Assembly: GCA_029260555.1 (NCBI GenBank)
Contig: JAJDCZ010000042.1
Span: forward strand, 33,784-97,783
Direction of reading: 5' to 3'
Length of the DNA: 64,000 nt
DNA from: Phycisphaerales bacterium
GTDB lineage: Bacteria > Planctomycetota > Phycisphaerae > Phycisphaerales > UBA1924
This document shows positions 17,338-25,091 of the stretch, piece after piece; within the stretch, counting starts at the first letter, position 1, and each line of letters opens with the position of its first letter. Made by a program: the position numbers and the translations under genes. The notes beneath the pieces are model-generated. The model was given only the letters and a program-made list of their open reading frames with translations, was not told the DNA's origin and ran no database searches.

Positions 17338-18678
17338 ATGGCCATTGAAATCACCATGCCACGCCTCTCTGACACCATGGAGCAAGGCACTATCGTCAAG
17401 TGGAATGTCAAGGAAGGTGACACCGTCACCCAGGGCGATGTCATCGCTGATATCGAAACCGACAAAGCCACCATGGAACTCGAAGCCTTCGACGATGGCA
17501 TCGTTGCAAGTCTTCCCGTACCAGAAGGCAAGGCTGTGCCCGTCGGGTCTGTCATCATGGTGCTGGCAGAAGATGGCGAAAGCACATCTCAAGCCAACGC
17601 CCAATCCGGCGCATCTGTCTCGACAAGTGCCTCCGCGGCGGGCTCATCATCCGCCTCGACATCGTCAGGGTCCACCGCTGTTGCAGAACCTCCCTCCAAC
17701 GGCTCCCCCGCGGACCGCGTCTTTGCCTCGCCCCTTGCTCGCAAAATCGCAACAGAAAAAGGTCTGGACCTCTCACAAGTCCAAGGCTCAGGCCCCTCAG
17801 GCAGAATCGTTCGCAAAGATGTTGAATCAATCACCGGCACAGCACCCAGCATGACCCAGAGTGCCCCCCTCCCCGCACCCGCAGCACCCACCCAGTCTTC
17901 TATGCCATCGCGCCCAGCGCCGCAACCTGTGACATTGCCTGCTGCTGGGGCAAGTCTTGAACATCAGGTCGTGCCACTGAGCACCATGCGAGGCATCATC
18001 GCCAGCAGACTGGTTGAATCCAAAACCACCATCCCCCACTATCAGGTCACCGTCGAGGTTGACATGGATGCGCTCATGGCTCTGCGTGTTCAACTCAACG
18101 CCCAGCTCACAAGCCAGGGTGTCAAACTCACGGTCAATGATTTTCTGGTCCGGGCGTGTGCTCTTGCGATGCACCAGCATCCCTTCACCAACAGCCGATG
18201 GATCGAGCCGACGGATGCCAATGCTCAACCTGCTATTGAGATCCTGCCTGATATCAACATCGGTGTCGCCATCGCACTCCCCTCAGAGCGAGGCGGCGGC
18301 CTGGTCGTGGCATCACTCCGCAATGCCGACCAGATGGGGCTACGCCAGATTTCCGCCCAGACCAAATATCTGGCTACCAAAGCCCGCGAAAAAGGGCTGA
18401 GCATCGACGAAATGCAAGGCTCAACCTTCACCATCTCAAACCTCGGCATGTTTGGTGTAGATCATTTCACAGCCATCATCAACCCGCCCAACGCAGCCAT
18501 CCTCGCGGTGGGCAGTGCCATGGAAAAACCCGTCGTGCGCGATGGCCAGATCGTGCCAGGCAAAGTCATGAGCATGACCATGTCAAGCGATCACCGCATC
18601 ATCGACGGCGCCATGGCTGGAGCCTACCTGGCCCAGGTCAAAGCACTGCTTGAAGCCCCCGCGACATTGCTGGTGTAG
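17338..18678 (+). CDS. pdhC: Dihydrolipoamide acetyltransferase E2 of pyruvate dehydrogenase
   Basis: 446 residues. Order of domains: a lipoyl domain (residues 1-80) with the lipoylated K43 in ETDKATMEL, a Ser/Ala/Pro-rich linker, the peripheral E3/E1-binding domain (ASPLARKIATEKGLDLSQV at about 130-150), a second linker, and the catalytic acyltransferase domain with DHRIIDGA near the C-terminus. It transfers the acetyl group to CoA. Only one lipoyl domain is present. No E3 (dihydrolipoamide dehydrogenase) gene is nearby, so E3 must come from elsewhere. Confidence 0.96.
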   Translation: MAIEITMPRLSDTMEQGTIVKWNVKEGDTVTQGDVIADIETDKATMELEAFDDGIVASLPVPEGKAVPVGSVIMVLAEDGESTSQANAQSGASVSTSASAAGSSSASTSSGSTAVAEPPSNGSPADRVFASPLARKIATEKGLDLSQVQGSGPSGRIVRKDVESITGTAPSMTQSAPLPAPAAPTQSSMPSRPAPQPVTLPAAGASLEHQVVPLSTMRGIIASRLVESKTTIPHYQVTVEVDMDALMALRVQLNAQLTSQGVKLTVNDFLVRACALAMHQHPFTNSRWIEPTDANAQPAIEILPDINIGVAIALPSERGGGLVVASLRNADQMGLRQISAQTKYLATKAREKGLSIDEMQGSTFTISNLGMFGVDHFTAIINPPNAAILAVGSAMEKPVVRDGQIVPGKVMSMTMSSDHRIIDGAMAGAYLAQVKALLEAPATLLV

Positions 18679-18679
18679 A

Positions 18680-18985
18680 GTGACCAAACGCCTGGTCATC
18701 GCGTTATTCCTCGTGGTGCTGATGTGGTTTGCGTGTTATGCAGTGCTGCCTCAGTACCATATTGTGCTGCCTGTGATCGTGCCTGCGCTGGTTTCGCTCG
18801 TGATGATCGCAGCTGTGGTCGTCGAGGAATTTGAGAAAAACAAAGACGATGACGAGGAAAACGAGGCTGATGGCGAGCCTCCCCAGGCGTTCATCGGCGG
18901 GTCAAGCTGCTGCAATCGCCTGAACCGATCCAACAGTTCATGCACGAGTAACAACCCTGACGATGACAATGACTCATTTGAGTAG
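18680..18985 (+). CDS. Small membrane protein with two TM segments
   Basis: About 101 residues from the GTG at 18680, which overlaps the end of pdhC by one base gap only. Residues 4-23 (LVIALFLVVLMWFACYAV) and 28-48 (IVLPVIVPALVSLVMIAAVV) are hydrophobic. The tail is acidic and Ser/Asn-rich (EEFEKNKDDDEENE, DPDDDNDSFE type). No family is recognised. The position suggests translation coupled to pdhC, but this is inferred; base use resembles coding DNA only weakly. Confidence 0.5.
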   Translation: MTKRLVIALFLVVLMWFACYAVLPQYHIVLPVIVPALVSLVMIAAVVVEEFEKNKDDDEENEADGEPPQAFIGGSSCCNRLNRSNSSCTSNNPDDDNDSFE

Positions 18986-19087
18986 TCAAGGCATGTTGCC
19001 CGGGCGATCGTCCTGCCATACCCTGTGTGCGTCGCAGGCATGATGATGGCTTGGCCTCAGGCATTGGTCGATATCAATGACCATCCT

Positions 19088-19160
19088 GCCACCTTAGCTC
19101 AGTTGGTAGAGCAGCGGTTTTGTAAACCGCAGGTCCTCAGTTCGAGTCTGAGAGGTGGCT
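19088..19160 (+). tRNA. tRNA-Thr (anticodon TGT)
   Basis: A 73-base cloverleaf. Acceptor arms GCCACCT and AGGTGGC pair fully; the D-arm is AGCTCAGTTGGTAGAGC; the anticodon stem GCGGT/ACCGC holds the loop TTTGTAA (anticodon TGT); the T-arm is CTCAGTTCGAGTCTGAG. Its 3' half belongs to a 56-bp repeat that recurs at 29015, so this gene is the integration site of the adjacent element. CCA is not encoded. Confidence 0.96.
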
Positions 19161-20557
19161 TTGGATTGTGGGGGTTCTTGGAGCGTTTCTAAGTGTTGCT
19201 GAGCGTTGCAATACAACAGCTTACCGCTTCCAAGGGGGGTTCCGTCAATAGGTATAGTTGTGGTGCCAAGTGTTGCGGAGTTTTGCCCAGACTCGCTGCT
19301 ACTGGTGCCGCTACTGGCTTTTGAGTTTTCTGTACCTGTTGCTTTGAGTCGCTGGGGTCCAGTTGGATTGCTGCTATCGGTTGATGGCATATTCTCGAGT
19401 GCGCCAGCCAGATCATGGATACCCAGCTTTGTGTAGACATTCAGCGTGAGCTTTGGATCTGAGTGCCTGGCAAGCTCCTGGGTTTCCTTGGCGTTTGCGC
19501 CGCTACGGATCAGAGCTGTGATGTAAGTTACCCTGAGTGCGTGGAAATCTACAACACGACCATTGCTGGCCAGGTGGGAGAGGAAGTCTGATTCGCTTCG
19601 CCTGATCTGCTCTGCTGGATCTTGTGTTGATCTGATCCACTGGTCCCTTGCACGCTTCATATCAGCGTGGAGCATTGGGGGGAGCTTGTCAGGCATCTTG
19701 AATACGGGTGTGCTCTTTGGCCTGCCTTTGAGCCAGATTGTGAGCAGATCAGCTAGATCCTGGCGAATTGGCTGACGATCTTCTTTTCTTCGCTTTGAAT
19801 ATCCAGCTTCGACCGTCACCACTGGCGGCGACGCTTCAAGGTCAAAGCTTGCTGGCGTGAGGCTTCTGATCTCGTTGGCTCTGAATCCTGTGCCAGTTGC
19901 CAGGCGGTAGAGCATGGCACGATCATCGCCAGACATTGCTCTGTAGCCTGGCGCCTGCTCAGTCACCTGAAATAGCCATGCAAGCTCATCAGCATCCAGG
20001 GGGCGACGATTGACGCTTTGACCTACAACCTTGACCATCGAGACGCTTGCCAGTGGGTCAGCTGCAAGCCGCCCATCAGCCAGTGCCCATCGAATGAACT
20101 GGCCAATGGCCTGCCGATACCCGTTGACCGTGCGCGGGGTCTTGCCTTCGTCAGTGAGCTCTTGCATGAATGACTTGGTGCAGGTTGAGTCAATTTCACC
20201 AAGCGTTGTGAACCCACAATCATTTATCAGTTTCTCCGCTCGTCTGGATACTTGCGAAGTTTGCTTGCTTGTGCCCCCCTTGGCCCGCAGTGATGCACGC
20301 CAATCGTCCAGGTGCTCACTGATGGGTCGATGGGTCTGAATCCCGATTGCTTCAAGCCTGGGATCGATCACGCCAGCCCGCCTGAGAGCGTCGTCTGTGA
20401 CGAGCTTGTTCAGTATGCGCAGGGCAGCTGCTTTGTCAGTCGTTCGCGTGGATTGCCCGTGTCGCTTGCCATCATGCCCGTACCACCTGGCAATCCATGC
20501 GCCGCGTCCATTGCGTTTGAAGATCGTTCCCGATCCGTTTCCTCTGCGACTGGCCAT
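19094..20557 (-). CDS. int: Tyrosine recombinase (integrase), C-terminus exchanged by integration
   Basis: About 487 residues. The catalytic set of tyrosine recombinases is visible: R227 in TGTGFRANE, H340 and R343 in HALR, H366 in ARHSDP and nucleophile Y376 in NVYTKL (numbered from the GTG at 20560). A SAM-like core-binding domain covers residues 80-180. From residue 400 on, the tail is Ser/Thr-rich and ends KATSQTRTEDLRFT plus KPLLYQLS, the last part read antisense through tRNA-Thr. In the excised circle the frame would instead run into the 92-residue tail at 28738. The ATG overlaps the stop of the upstream HTH gene. Confidence 0.93.
   Translation of the reverse strand: MASRRGNGSGTIFKRNGRGAWIARWYGHDGKRHGQSTRTTDKAAALRILNKLVTDDALRRAGVIDPRLEAIGIQTHRPISEHLDDWRASLRAKGGTSKQTSQVSRRAEKLINDCGFTTLGEIDSTCTKSFMQELTDEGKTPRTVNGYRQAIGQFIRWALADGRLAADPLASVSMVKVVGQSVNRRPLDADELAWLFQVTEQAPGYRAMSGDDRAMLYRLATGTGFRANEIRSLTPASFDLEASPPVVTVEAGYSKRRKEDRQPIRQDLADLLTIWLKGRPKSTPVFKMPDKLPPMLHADMKRARDQWIRSTQDPAEQIRRSESDFLSHLASNGRVVDFHALRVTYITALIRSGANAKETQELARHSDPKLTLNVYTKLGIHDLAGALENMPSTDSSNPTGPQRLKATGTENSKASSGTSSSESGQNSATLGTTTIPIDGTPLGSGKLLYCNAQQHLETLQEPPQSKATSQTRTEDLRFTKPLLYQLS
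19119..19174. repeat. attL, 56-bp direct repeat in tRNA-Thr
   Basis: Bases 19119-19174 are identical to 29015-29070. The repeat runs from the anticodon loop of tRNA-Thr through its 3' end and 14 bases beyond, the usual form of an attachment core used by tyrosine recombinases. The whole core also lies inside the integrase reading frame on the opposite strand. Confidence 0.95.
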
Positions 20558-20772
20558 CACTTGCCCCCCCTCTTCTTGGCCTTGGGTCTGACGACGATCT
20601 CAAGCCCCAGGTAGTCTGCCAACCGCTCAGCTGTCTCGATATTTAGACCAAAGATGCCTTTGACCAGACGGCAAAGCTGGGAAGCATGTATGCCCGATCC
20701 CCTGGCAATCTGATGCCTTGATTCATCCGAATCCTCGACTGCCCGTATCAATGTCTTGATGGTTTTAGACAC
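20557..20772 (-). CDS. Xre-type helix-turn-helix protein
   Basis: 71 residues, starting at a GTG with GGGAG upstream. Residues 17-60 (SRHQIARGSGIHASQLCRLVKG then LNIETAERLADYLGLE) form a classic Cro/C1-like HTH. The C-terminus is basic (RPKAKKRGGK). It probably regulates int or acts as a directionality factor. Its TGA stop overlaps the integrase ATG (TGATG), so translation of the two is coupled. The 122 bases upstream of it carry no gene. Confidence 0.82.
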   Translation of the reverse strand: MSKTIKTLIRAVEDSDESRHQIARGSGIHASQLCRLVKGIFGLNIETAERLADYLGLEIVVRPKAKKRGGK

Positions 20773-20894
20773 AGCTTGAGTATACTCCCTGAATTGACTT
20801 TGTGCAACTTGTAAAAAAACTCATCAAAATACAGTAACGCGAAACGCAGAACGCAGAACCCTGTCTGTTGTGTGCATTAGTGGGGGTTTGGCGA

Positions 20895-23321
20895 TCAGCC
20901 TTGGTGCTTTTGGCCATGTTGGACGAATCGCTTGGATGTTCTGCCCCCCTTCGCCCCTGGTTTTGAATGTTCCCATTTGCCTAGATCAGCTTCAACCAAC
21001 GCATTGAGAGCTTTCTCAGCCATGGCTGCTTTGGGGTACGCTTTGCGTCTTGAATCCTGTAGCATCTTTGCGGTCACAGACCCTCCTTTGCTTGTGACCC
21101 ACTCATCAAGCTGGCGCCGCTCGCGGTCATCCTCATCACCATCAAGAGCCGCGTACACGCGCTCCACTTCACCAGTAAACCACCGCACCAATTTCACGCC
21201 GGCCTCAATGCTCGCTTCGTCGACCATATCTGGATTTGTGAGTGTGGGGTCTTTCGATGCAGCTCGCGTCAGGTGGATGACCAGGGCGAATCGCGCAGCG
21301 TACCCTTCCAGCTTGCCCCATGCCGCAGCTTCGTCACCAACTCGCTGGTGTTGCTCGAATCCATGCTCATTGACGAACTTCTTGAACAGACGCTGCGCAT
21401 CACGGTTCATGGGTACCAGCTTGGGATTTTGATTGCCTTGGCTGTCGATTTCAAAATCAAGACCATATAGCGAATCAAACACTTCAAGCATTGCTCTTTC
21501 TTTGCATTCATCAACATCACTATCGGTCCACATTTTTTGCCTTCGTGGTGGCATGGCAAACAGCAATCGTGAAGCCAGGCCATTTTCCCGGTTCTCTTGT
21601 GCCAGGGCCCGTCGAAGGATCTCGGGTTGTATGCCGCCAGCAATACTCACTGAAGCGCGTGAAACAAACTCAGTGCCGCTTGTTTTTCGATCAACAACCA
21701 GCTCCCGGCCCCCAAATACCCGCAGCCATTTTTCAACATCGCCACCGCCCCTCCCCCCAGCGTAGCGATCAAAGTTGAACCACCCAGAGAGTTCGTCACG
21801 AATCATCAACAGCCCGCGCGGGTTCTCTTGCAGCTTTGATACAAGCGCTTCGGTAGTTGTGTCATCGGTCCAGGTGCGTGAGCACACGGGCCTCTCTGGT
21901 GGCTCAGGGGCATCGTCAAAATCGTTGCCGGATCTTGCGGCTTTTGACGCAGCCTGTTTCCATGCCGTGTGCTGGATCTCCCAATTTGAGTGGGCCGTCT
22001 CCCAAGTATTTATCGCCTTAGCATGGTCTTCCCTAAAAAATCTTCCCCTCTCTTGAATAGCGAGCAGAGCCAACTCAAGTGCAGGGCTTTTGTATTTACT
22101 GGGCTCCGCAATAATTGCTGCCCAGATGATCGCAGGTTCAGTCCATGCTCTTTTTATCTTGATTTTGCGAGTGTTGCCAATCGCAGATGCGAGTCCTGAA
22201 AGCATTGGAAGTGCAACGAATGATTCATCGCAACCAATCGAAGTAGCGCACGCAACGACATATGACCGGATCTGCTCCGGGAACACTTCCACCGGGAAGG
22301 GGCGGAATGGAGCAGGCCCAACGGGGGGCTGTGATTCTTCATCACCCGATTGATCCTCCCCAGGCCTAACCCCAAACCCCACCAGATCAACGCCGTTGCC
22401 AGGGTTCAACAACCACCCCACAGGCTTACCAAACGGCTGGCACCTGGCTTCCTGAATCTTGCGGTCAATCTGGTGATATTCGTGAGGCTCCCATGGCGGA
22501 TCACAACGCGGGTTGTAGTCTTCAATTAAAATCTTGCGGGCTGCATCATCTGGCAATTGCAAACCTCTGACCAGGACGCGCGAAATCCAGAGCAGCTTTG
22601 ATTGTCCGGCTTCGCCTTGAACCGCTGGATCTTTGGTCACAGCCTCTATCGCATATGCTCGAGCGCGCTTGATCCGCTCAGGTGTCGCCTTGATCGGCTC
22701 AACCAAAGCCTGGCCCGCCTCTGTGCCCTTTGCTGGCTCAGGGCGTTGAGCTGCCTTGAGCTTGTCAATGAGCCAGTCAGGACACGGTGGAAGTTCGCCA
22801 GGGGCGACCTCTACGCGACCGTCCTTGTACCATTCCCACACGCCGTCAATGTTCGCATCACGATCTACAAAGCGTGACGGGGGAGCAACGACGAACCCGC
22901 CATCGGATCTGATATCCAGCCCCTTGCCAATCTTGCCCGCGCTGTTGGTCAAACTGATCCCTTCAGGCGCACGGTAGAACAAGTGGATTCCGCCGCGTGG
23001 GGTTCGTGCTCGTGGCTGGTCAACGCTCTGAAGTTCCAGCTCCGCAAGATGTTCTTTGCTGAATGCGCAGCCCTCTTTGTATGCGTCGATATCCAGCACA
23101 AGCATCCCCTCACCTGTGGCCAAGGCAAGGTTTGCATTGGGCGCATGATCCCACCACTGGCGAATCTTCGCATCGTCAGTTGTGGCATCGTGTACGCCGT
23201 GTGTGTTCTGCCAGGGAACTTTGGTAAAAGCCCTCAGTGGAAACACGCGATACCCCAAGCCAGCCAGCCTGAGCGCCTCATCGAGCCTGATGTTCGTTTT
23301 GATCGTGGTTGTGCTGCTCAT
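20895..23321 (-). CDS. Primase-polymerase with DUF3987-type helicase-like region
   Basis: 808 residues. Residues 10-190 are a Prim-Pol (AEP) domain of the bifunctional plasmid/phage type: LAGLGYRVFPLRAFTKVPW, LALATGEGMLVLDIDAY with the metal DxD, RTPRGGIHLFYRAP, and GLDIRSDGGFVVAPPS. Residues about 345-770 match the DUF3987 family (IGNTRKIKIKRAW, IIAEPSKYKSP as a degenerate P-loop, LLMIRDELSGWF as a Walker B-like part). Such proteins start and drive replication of mobile elements. The start overlaps the AlpA-type gene by 4 nt (ATGA). Confidence 0.88.
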   Translation of the reverse strand: MSSTTTIKTNIRLDEALRLAGLGYRVFPLRAFTKVPWQNTHGVHDATTDDAKIRQWWDHAPNANLALATGEGMLVLDIDAYKEGCAFSKEHLAELELQSVDQPRARTPRGGIHLFYRAPEGISLTNSAGKIGKGLDIRSDGGFVVAPPSRFVDRDANIDGVWEWYKDGRVEVAPGELPPCPDWLIDKLKAAQRPEPAKGTEAGQALVEPIKATPERIKRARAYAIEAVTKDPAVQGEAGQSKLLWISRVLVRGLQLPDDAARKILIEDYNPRCDPPWEPHEYHQIDRKIQEARCQPFGKPVGWLLNPGNGVDLVGFGVRPGEDQSGDEESQPPVGPAPFRPFPVEVFPEQIRSYVVACATSIGCDESFVALPMLSGLASAIGNTRKIKIKRAWTEPAIIWAAIIAEPSKYKSPALELALLAIQERGRFFREDHAKAINTWETAHSNWEIQHTAWKQAASKAARSGNDFDDAPEPPERPVCSRTWTDDTTTEALVSKLQENPRGLLMIRDELSGWFNFDRYAGGRGGGDVEKWLRVFGGRELVVDRKTSGTEFVSRASVSIAGGIQPEILRRALAQENRENGLASRLLFAMPPRRQKMWTDSDVDECKERAMLEVFDSLYGLDFEIDSQGNQNPKLVPMNRDAQRLFKKFVNEHGFEQHQRVGDEAAAWGKLEGYAARFALVIHLTRAASKDPTLTNPDMVDEASIEAGVKLVRWFTGEVERVYAALDGDEDDRERRQLDEWVTSKGGSVTAKMLQDSRRKAYPKAAMAEKALNALVEADLGKWEHSKPGAKGGRTSKRFVQHGQKHQG

Positions 23322-23506
23322 CGCTGACCTCCCTTGATTTGCTTGCGCACCCAGCGTTCAAGCTCTGCAATTGGGTACAACACCCGCCGTCCAACTTTGA
23401 TGTGTGGGATCTCACCGCTGACCGTCAGGCTCCACAGCTTGCTCATCCCGATGCCCAGGGCCTCAGCTGCTTCCTTGCGACTCAGGTTAATCTTGGCGTT
23501 ACTCAT
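23318..23506 (-). CDS. AlpA/excisionase-type HTH protein
   Basis: 62 residues. A winged-helix MerR-like domain of the HTH_17 type: NLSRKEAAEALGIGMSKLWSL, then GEIPHIKVGRRVLYPIAELERWV. Such proteins act as excisionases or as activators of integrase and replication genes in satellites (AlpA). It overlaps the ParB-like gene upstream and the primase gene downstream by 4 nt each, so the three are translated as one coupled set. Confidence 0.88.
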   Translation of the reverse strand: MSNAKINLSRKEAAEALGIGMSKLWSLTVSGEIPHIKVGRRVLYPIAELERWVRKQIKGGQR

Positions 23507-24201
23507 GTATTGACCCCTTCCATGCAGTTGGTGAGTTCTGCGACAAGTGATTGCGCGTACCTGGTACCCAGGGCATCGAGCAGAACCCCTGCTGCTCGTT
23601 TTGTGTCCCAGGGCATTGAGACCAGAGTGTGACCCTGGCCATGGCGTTGTTTCGTTTGTAAAGTTGGTCCAGCTGGTGGCTTGATGGTTCTGGTTAACAA
23701 AGCTACCGACTGGCGTTTGATGCTTGCCGTGGGATCAATCCGAACCTGTGAGACAAGCTGGAGATCAACACAGCAATGTTCAGCGATCTCATGGTCTGAC
23801 CAGGGGTATCCGCCTTTCTTGGTTGACACCAGTTTGTTTGTTAGCATCGTGAGCACAGCTGCACGCTTGTCTGCATCTGACCTTGGTAGAGCGTGGTTTG
23901 ATCTGAGAGAGAGCAACACAGCGTCTCTCTGCGTACCGCTATAGACCACTGCGCGGATTATCGCGCCGTCCCCGTTTGCGACTTGGCACGCAAGGCAACG
24001 ATGGCGCCCGTCAATGAGCCAGTATTTCAATTTTCCACTGTGGTTTTTGACAACTTCGATTGGGGGAAAGAAGAGTTGGCCCGCCTTCAACGCCTTTGTA
24101 AGTTCATCCACCACCTGGTCATTGATTTCAGCCCGATTGGTTGCGCCGCAGAAGTCGATATCTCTTACTTTTATATGAACCGAATCTGAATAGTTCATCA
24201 T
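23503..24201 (-). CDS. ParB/Srx-fold nuclease-like protein
   Basis: 232 residues. The N-terminal 120 residues show the ParB/sulfiredoxin fold: IKVRDIDF, NRAEINDQVVDELTKALKAG, PPIEVV, and KYWLIDGRHRCLAC, the DGxHR motif. A possible HTH follows (SDHEIAEHCCVDLQLVSQVR). The C-terminal part is not recognised. In mobile elements such proteins can serve in partition, transcription control or nicking. AAGGA sits before two adjacent ATGs; the last bases overlap the HTH gene. Confidence 0.82.
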   Translation of the reverse strand: MMNYSDSVHIKVRDIDFCGATNRAEINDQVVDELTKALKAGQLFFPPIEVVKNHSGKLKYWLIDGRHRCLACQVANGDGAIIRAVVYSGTQRDAVLLSLRSNHALPRSDADKRAAVLTMLTNKLVSTKKGGYPWSDHEIAEHCCVDLQLVSQVRIDPTASIKRQSVALLTRTIKPPAGPTLQTKQRHGQGHTLVSMPWDTKRAAGVLLDALGTRYAQSLVAELTNCMEGVNT

Positions 24202-24236
24202 GGCAGGATTCCTTCTTTTTGTTGTACTGTTTTTGA

Positions 24237-24896
24237 CTATTTATTCGTGCGCATTGGTGTGAATCGCAGCATGCGCTGACCGCGTGGATGGTTCCATTTG
24301 CCGAGGTAGTCAACTGCCCAACACGCACAATTGCCCATCTCTATCATCTCGCTTCGCGTATATCTAAAAAGCAATCGTGAGTGTGATACTCTGGGGTTTG
24401 CCATTGCCCCGTTACACTCGGTGAAAGTTGCATAAAACACGCCTTCATCGGCAATGACTCGCCTCAGATTTGCAAGACAAAGGTGAATGTCATCAGGGGT
24501 TAAATGTGTAAACACAGACTGCGCAAGAGCGAAGTCTGGTTTTGATGGAAGACGATCGAACTCGAAGTTAGATAATGCAATCATCGTCGGCTGTTTTGCT
24601 TTGCGTATTGCGGGGTCAAGTTCTTCTTCAATGCCAAGGCGAATCAACTCAGGTTCTTTGTCTATGCCAAAATAACAACCGCGATTCAGATATTCGATAA
24701 AATGCCTTCCGGCTCTTAATGGGCCGCAACCAATATCGAGCAGCTTGTGTTCTGGACGCAATCCAGCACTCAGCATAAATCTGTATTGCAAATTGCCAAG
24801 CCTGTCCCAAAACCCGCCAACATATTCCCGATGCCCAGATTGAGCAATGCCCACTGGACCTTGAATTAACTTTTTACGCTTGCTCGATTCCATCAT
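24237..24896 (-). CDS. Class I SAM-dependent methyltransferase (element cargo)
   Basis: About 219 residues from the ATG at 24896, which has AAGGTG just upstream. Motif I is KLLDIGCGPLRAGRHFIEY, followed by YFGIDKEP (strand 2), FALAQSVFTHL (motif IV region) and RVIADEGVFYATF. The N-terminal part SGHREYVGGFWDRLGNLQYRFM resembles glycan- or small-molecule methyltransferases rather than DNA methylases; no DPPY-type motif is present. It lies between a terminator-like hairpin and the ParB gene and may be accessory cargo. Substrate unknown. Confidence 0.82.
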   Translation of the reverse strand: MMESSKRKKLIQGPVGIAQSGHREYVGGFWDRLGNLQYRFMLSAGLRPEHKLLDIGCGPLRAGRHFIEYLNRGCYFGIDKEPELIRLGIEEELDPAIRKAKQPTMIALSNFEFDRLPSKPDFALAQSVFTHLTPDDIHLCLANLRRVIADEGVFYATFTECNGAMANPRVSHSRLLFRYTRSEMIEMGNCACWAVDYLGKWNHPRGQRMLRFTPMRTNK

Positions 24897-25006
24897 GTGA
24901 CACCTTATTTGCGTGTGACTCAATCCGTTGTTTGAACTTTGATTCGTGCGCAACGATGGCGCTCACCTTTTGGCGTTTGGTTCTTCAGAAATCTCAGACC
25001 TTGAAA

Positions 25007-25037
25007 CCCCCCCGATCACTTTTCAGTGACCGGGGGG
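25007..25037 (-). terminator. GC-rich hairpin after the capsid gene
   Basis: Arms at 25007-25020 and 25025-25037 pair over 13 bases with one mismatch around the loop TTTC. The T-run after it on the minus strand is short (GTTTC). It separates the capsid gene from the methyltransferase gene and may end the structural transcript. Confidence 0.6.
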
Positions 25038-25091
25038 CGAACAAATGTGGCCAGTGGGGGCAATCCACTTACGCCACAAACCAATGACTCG

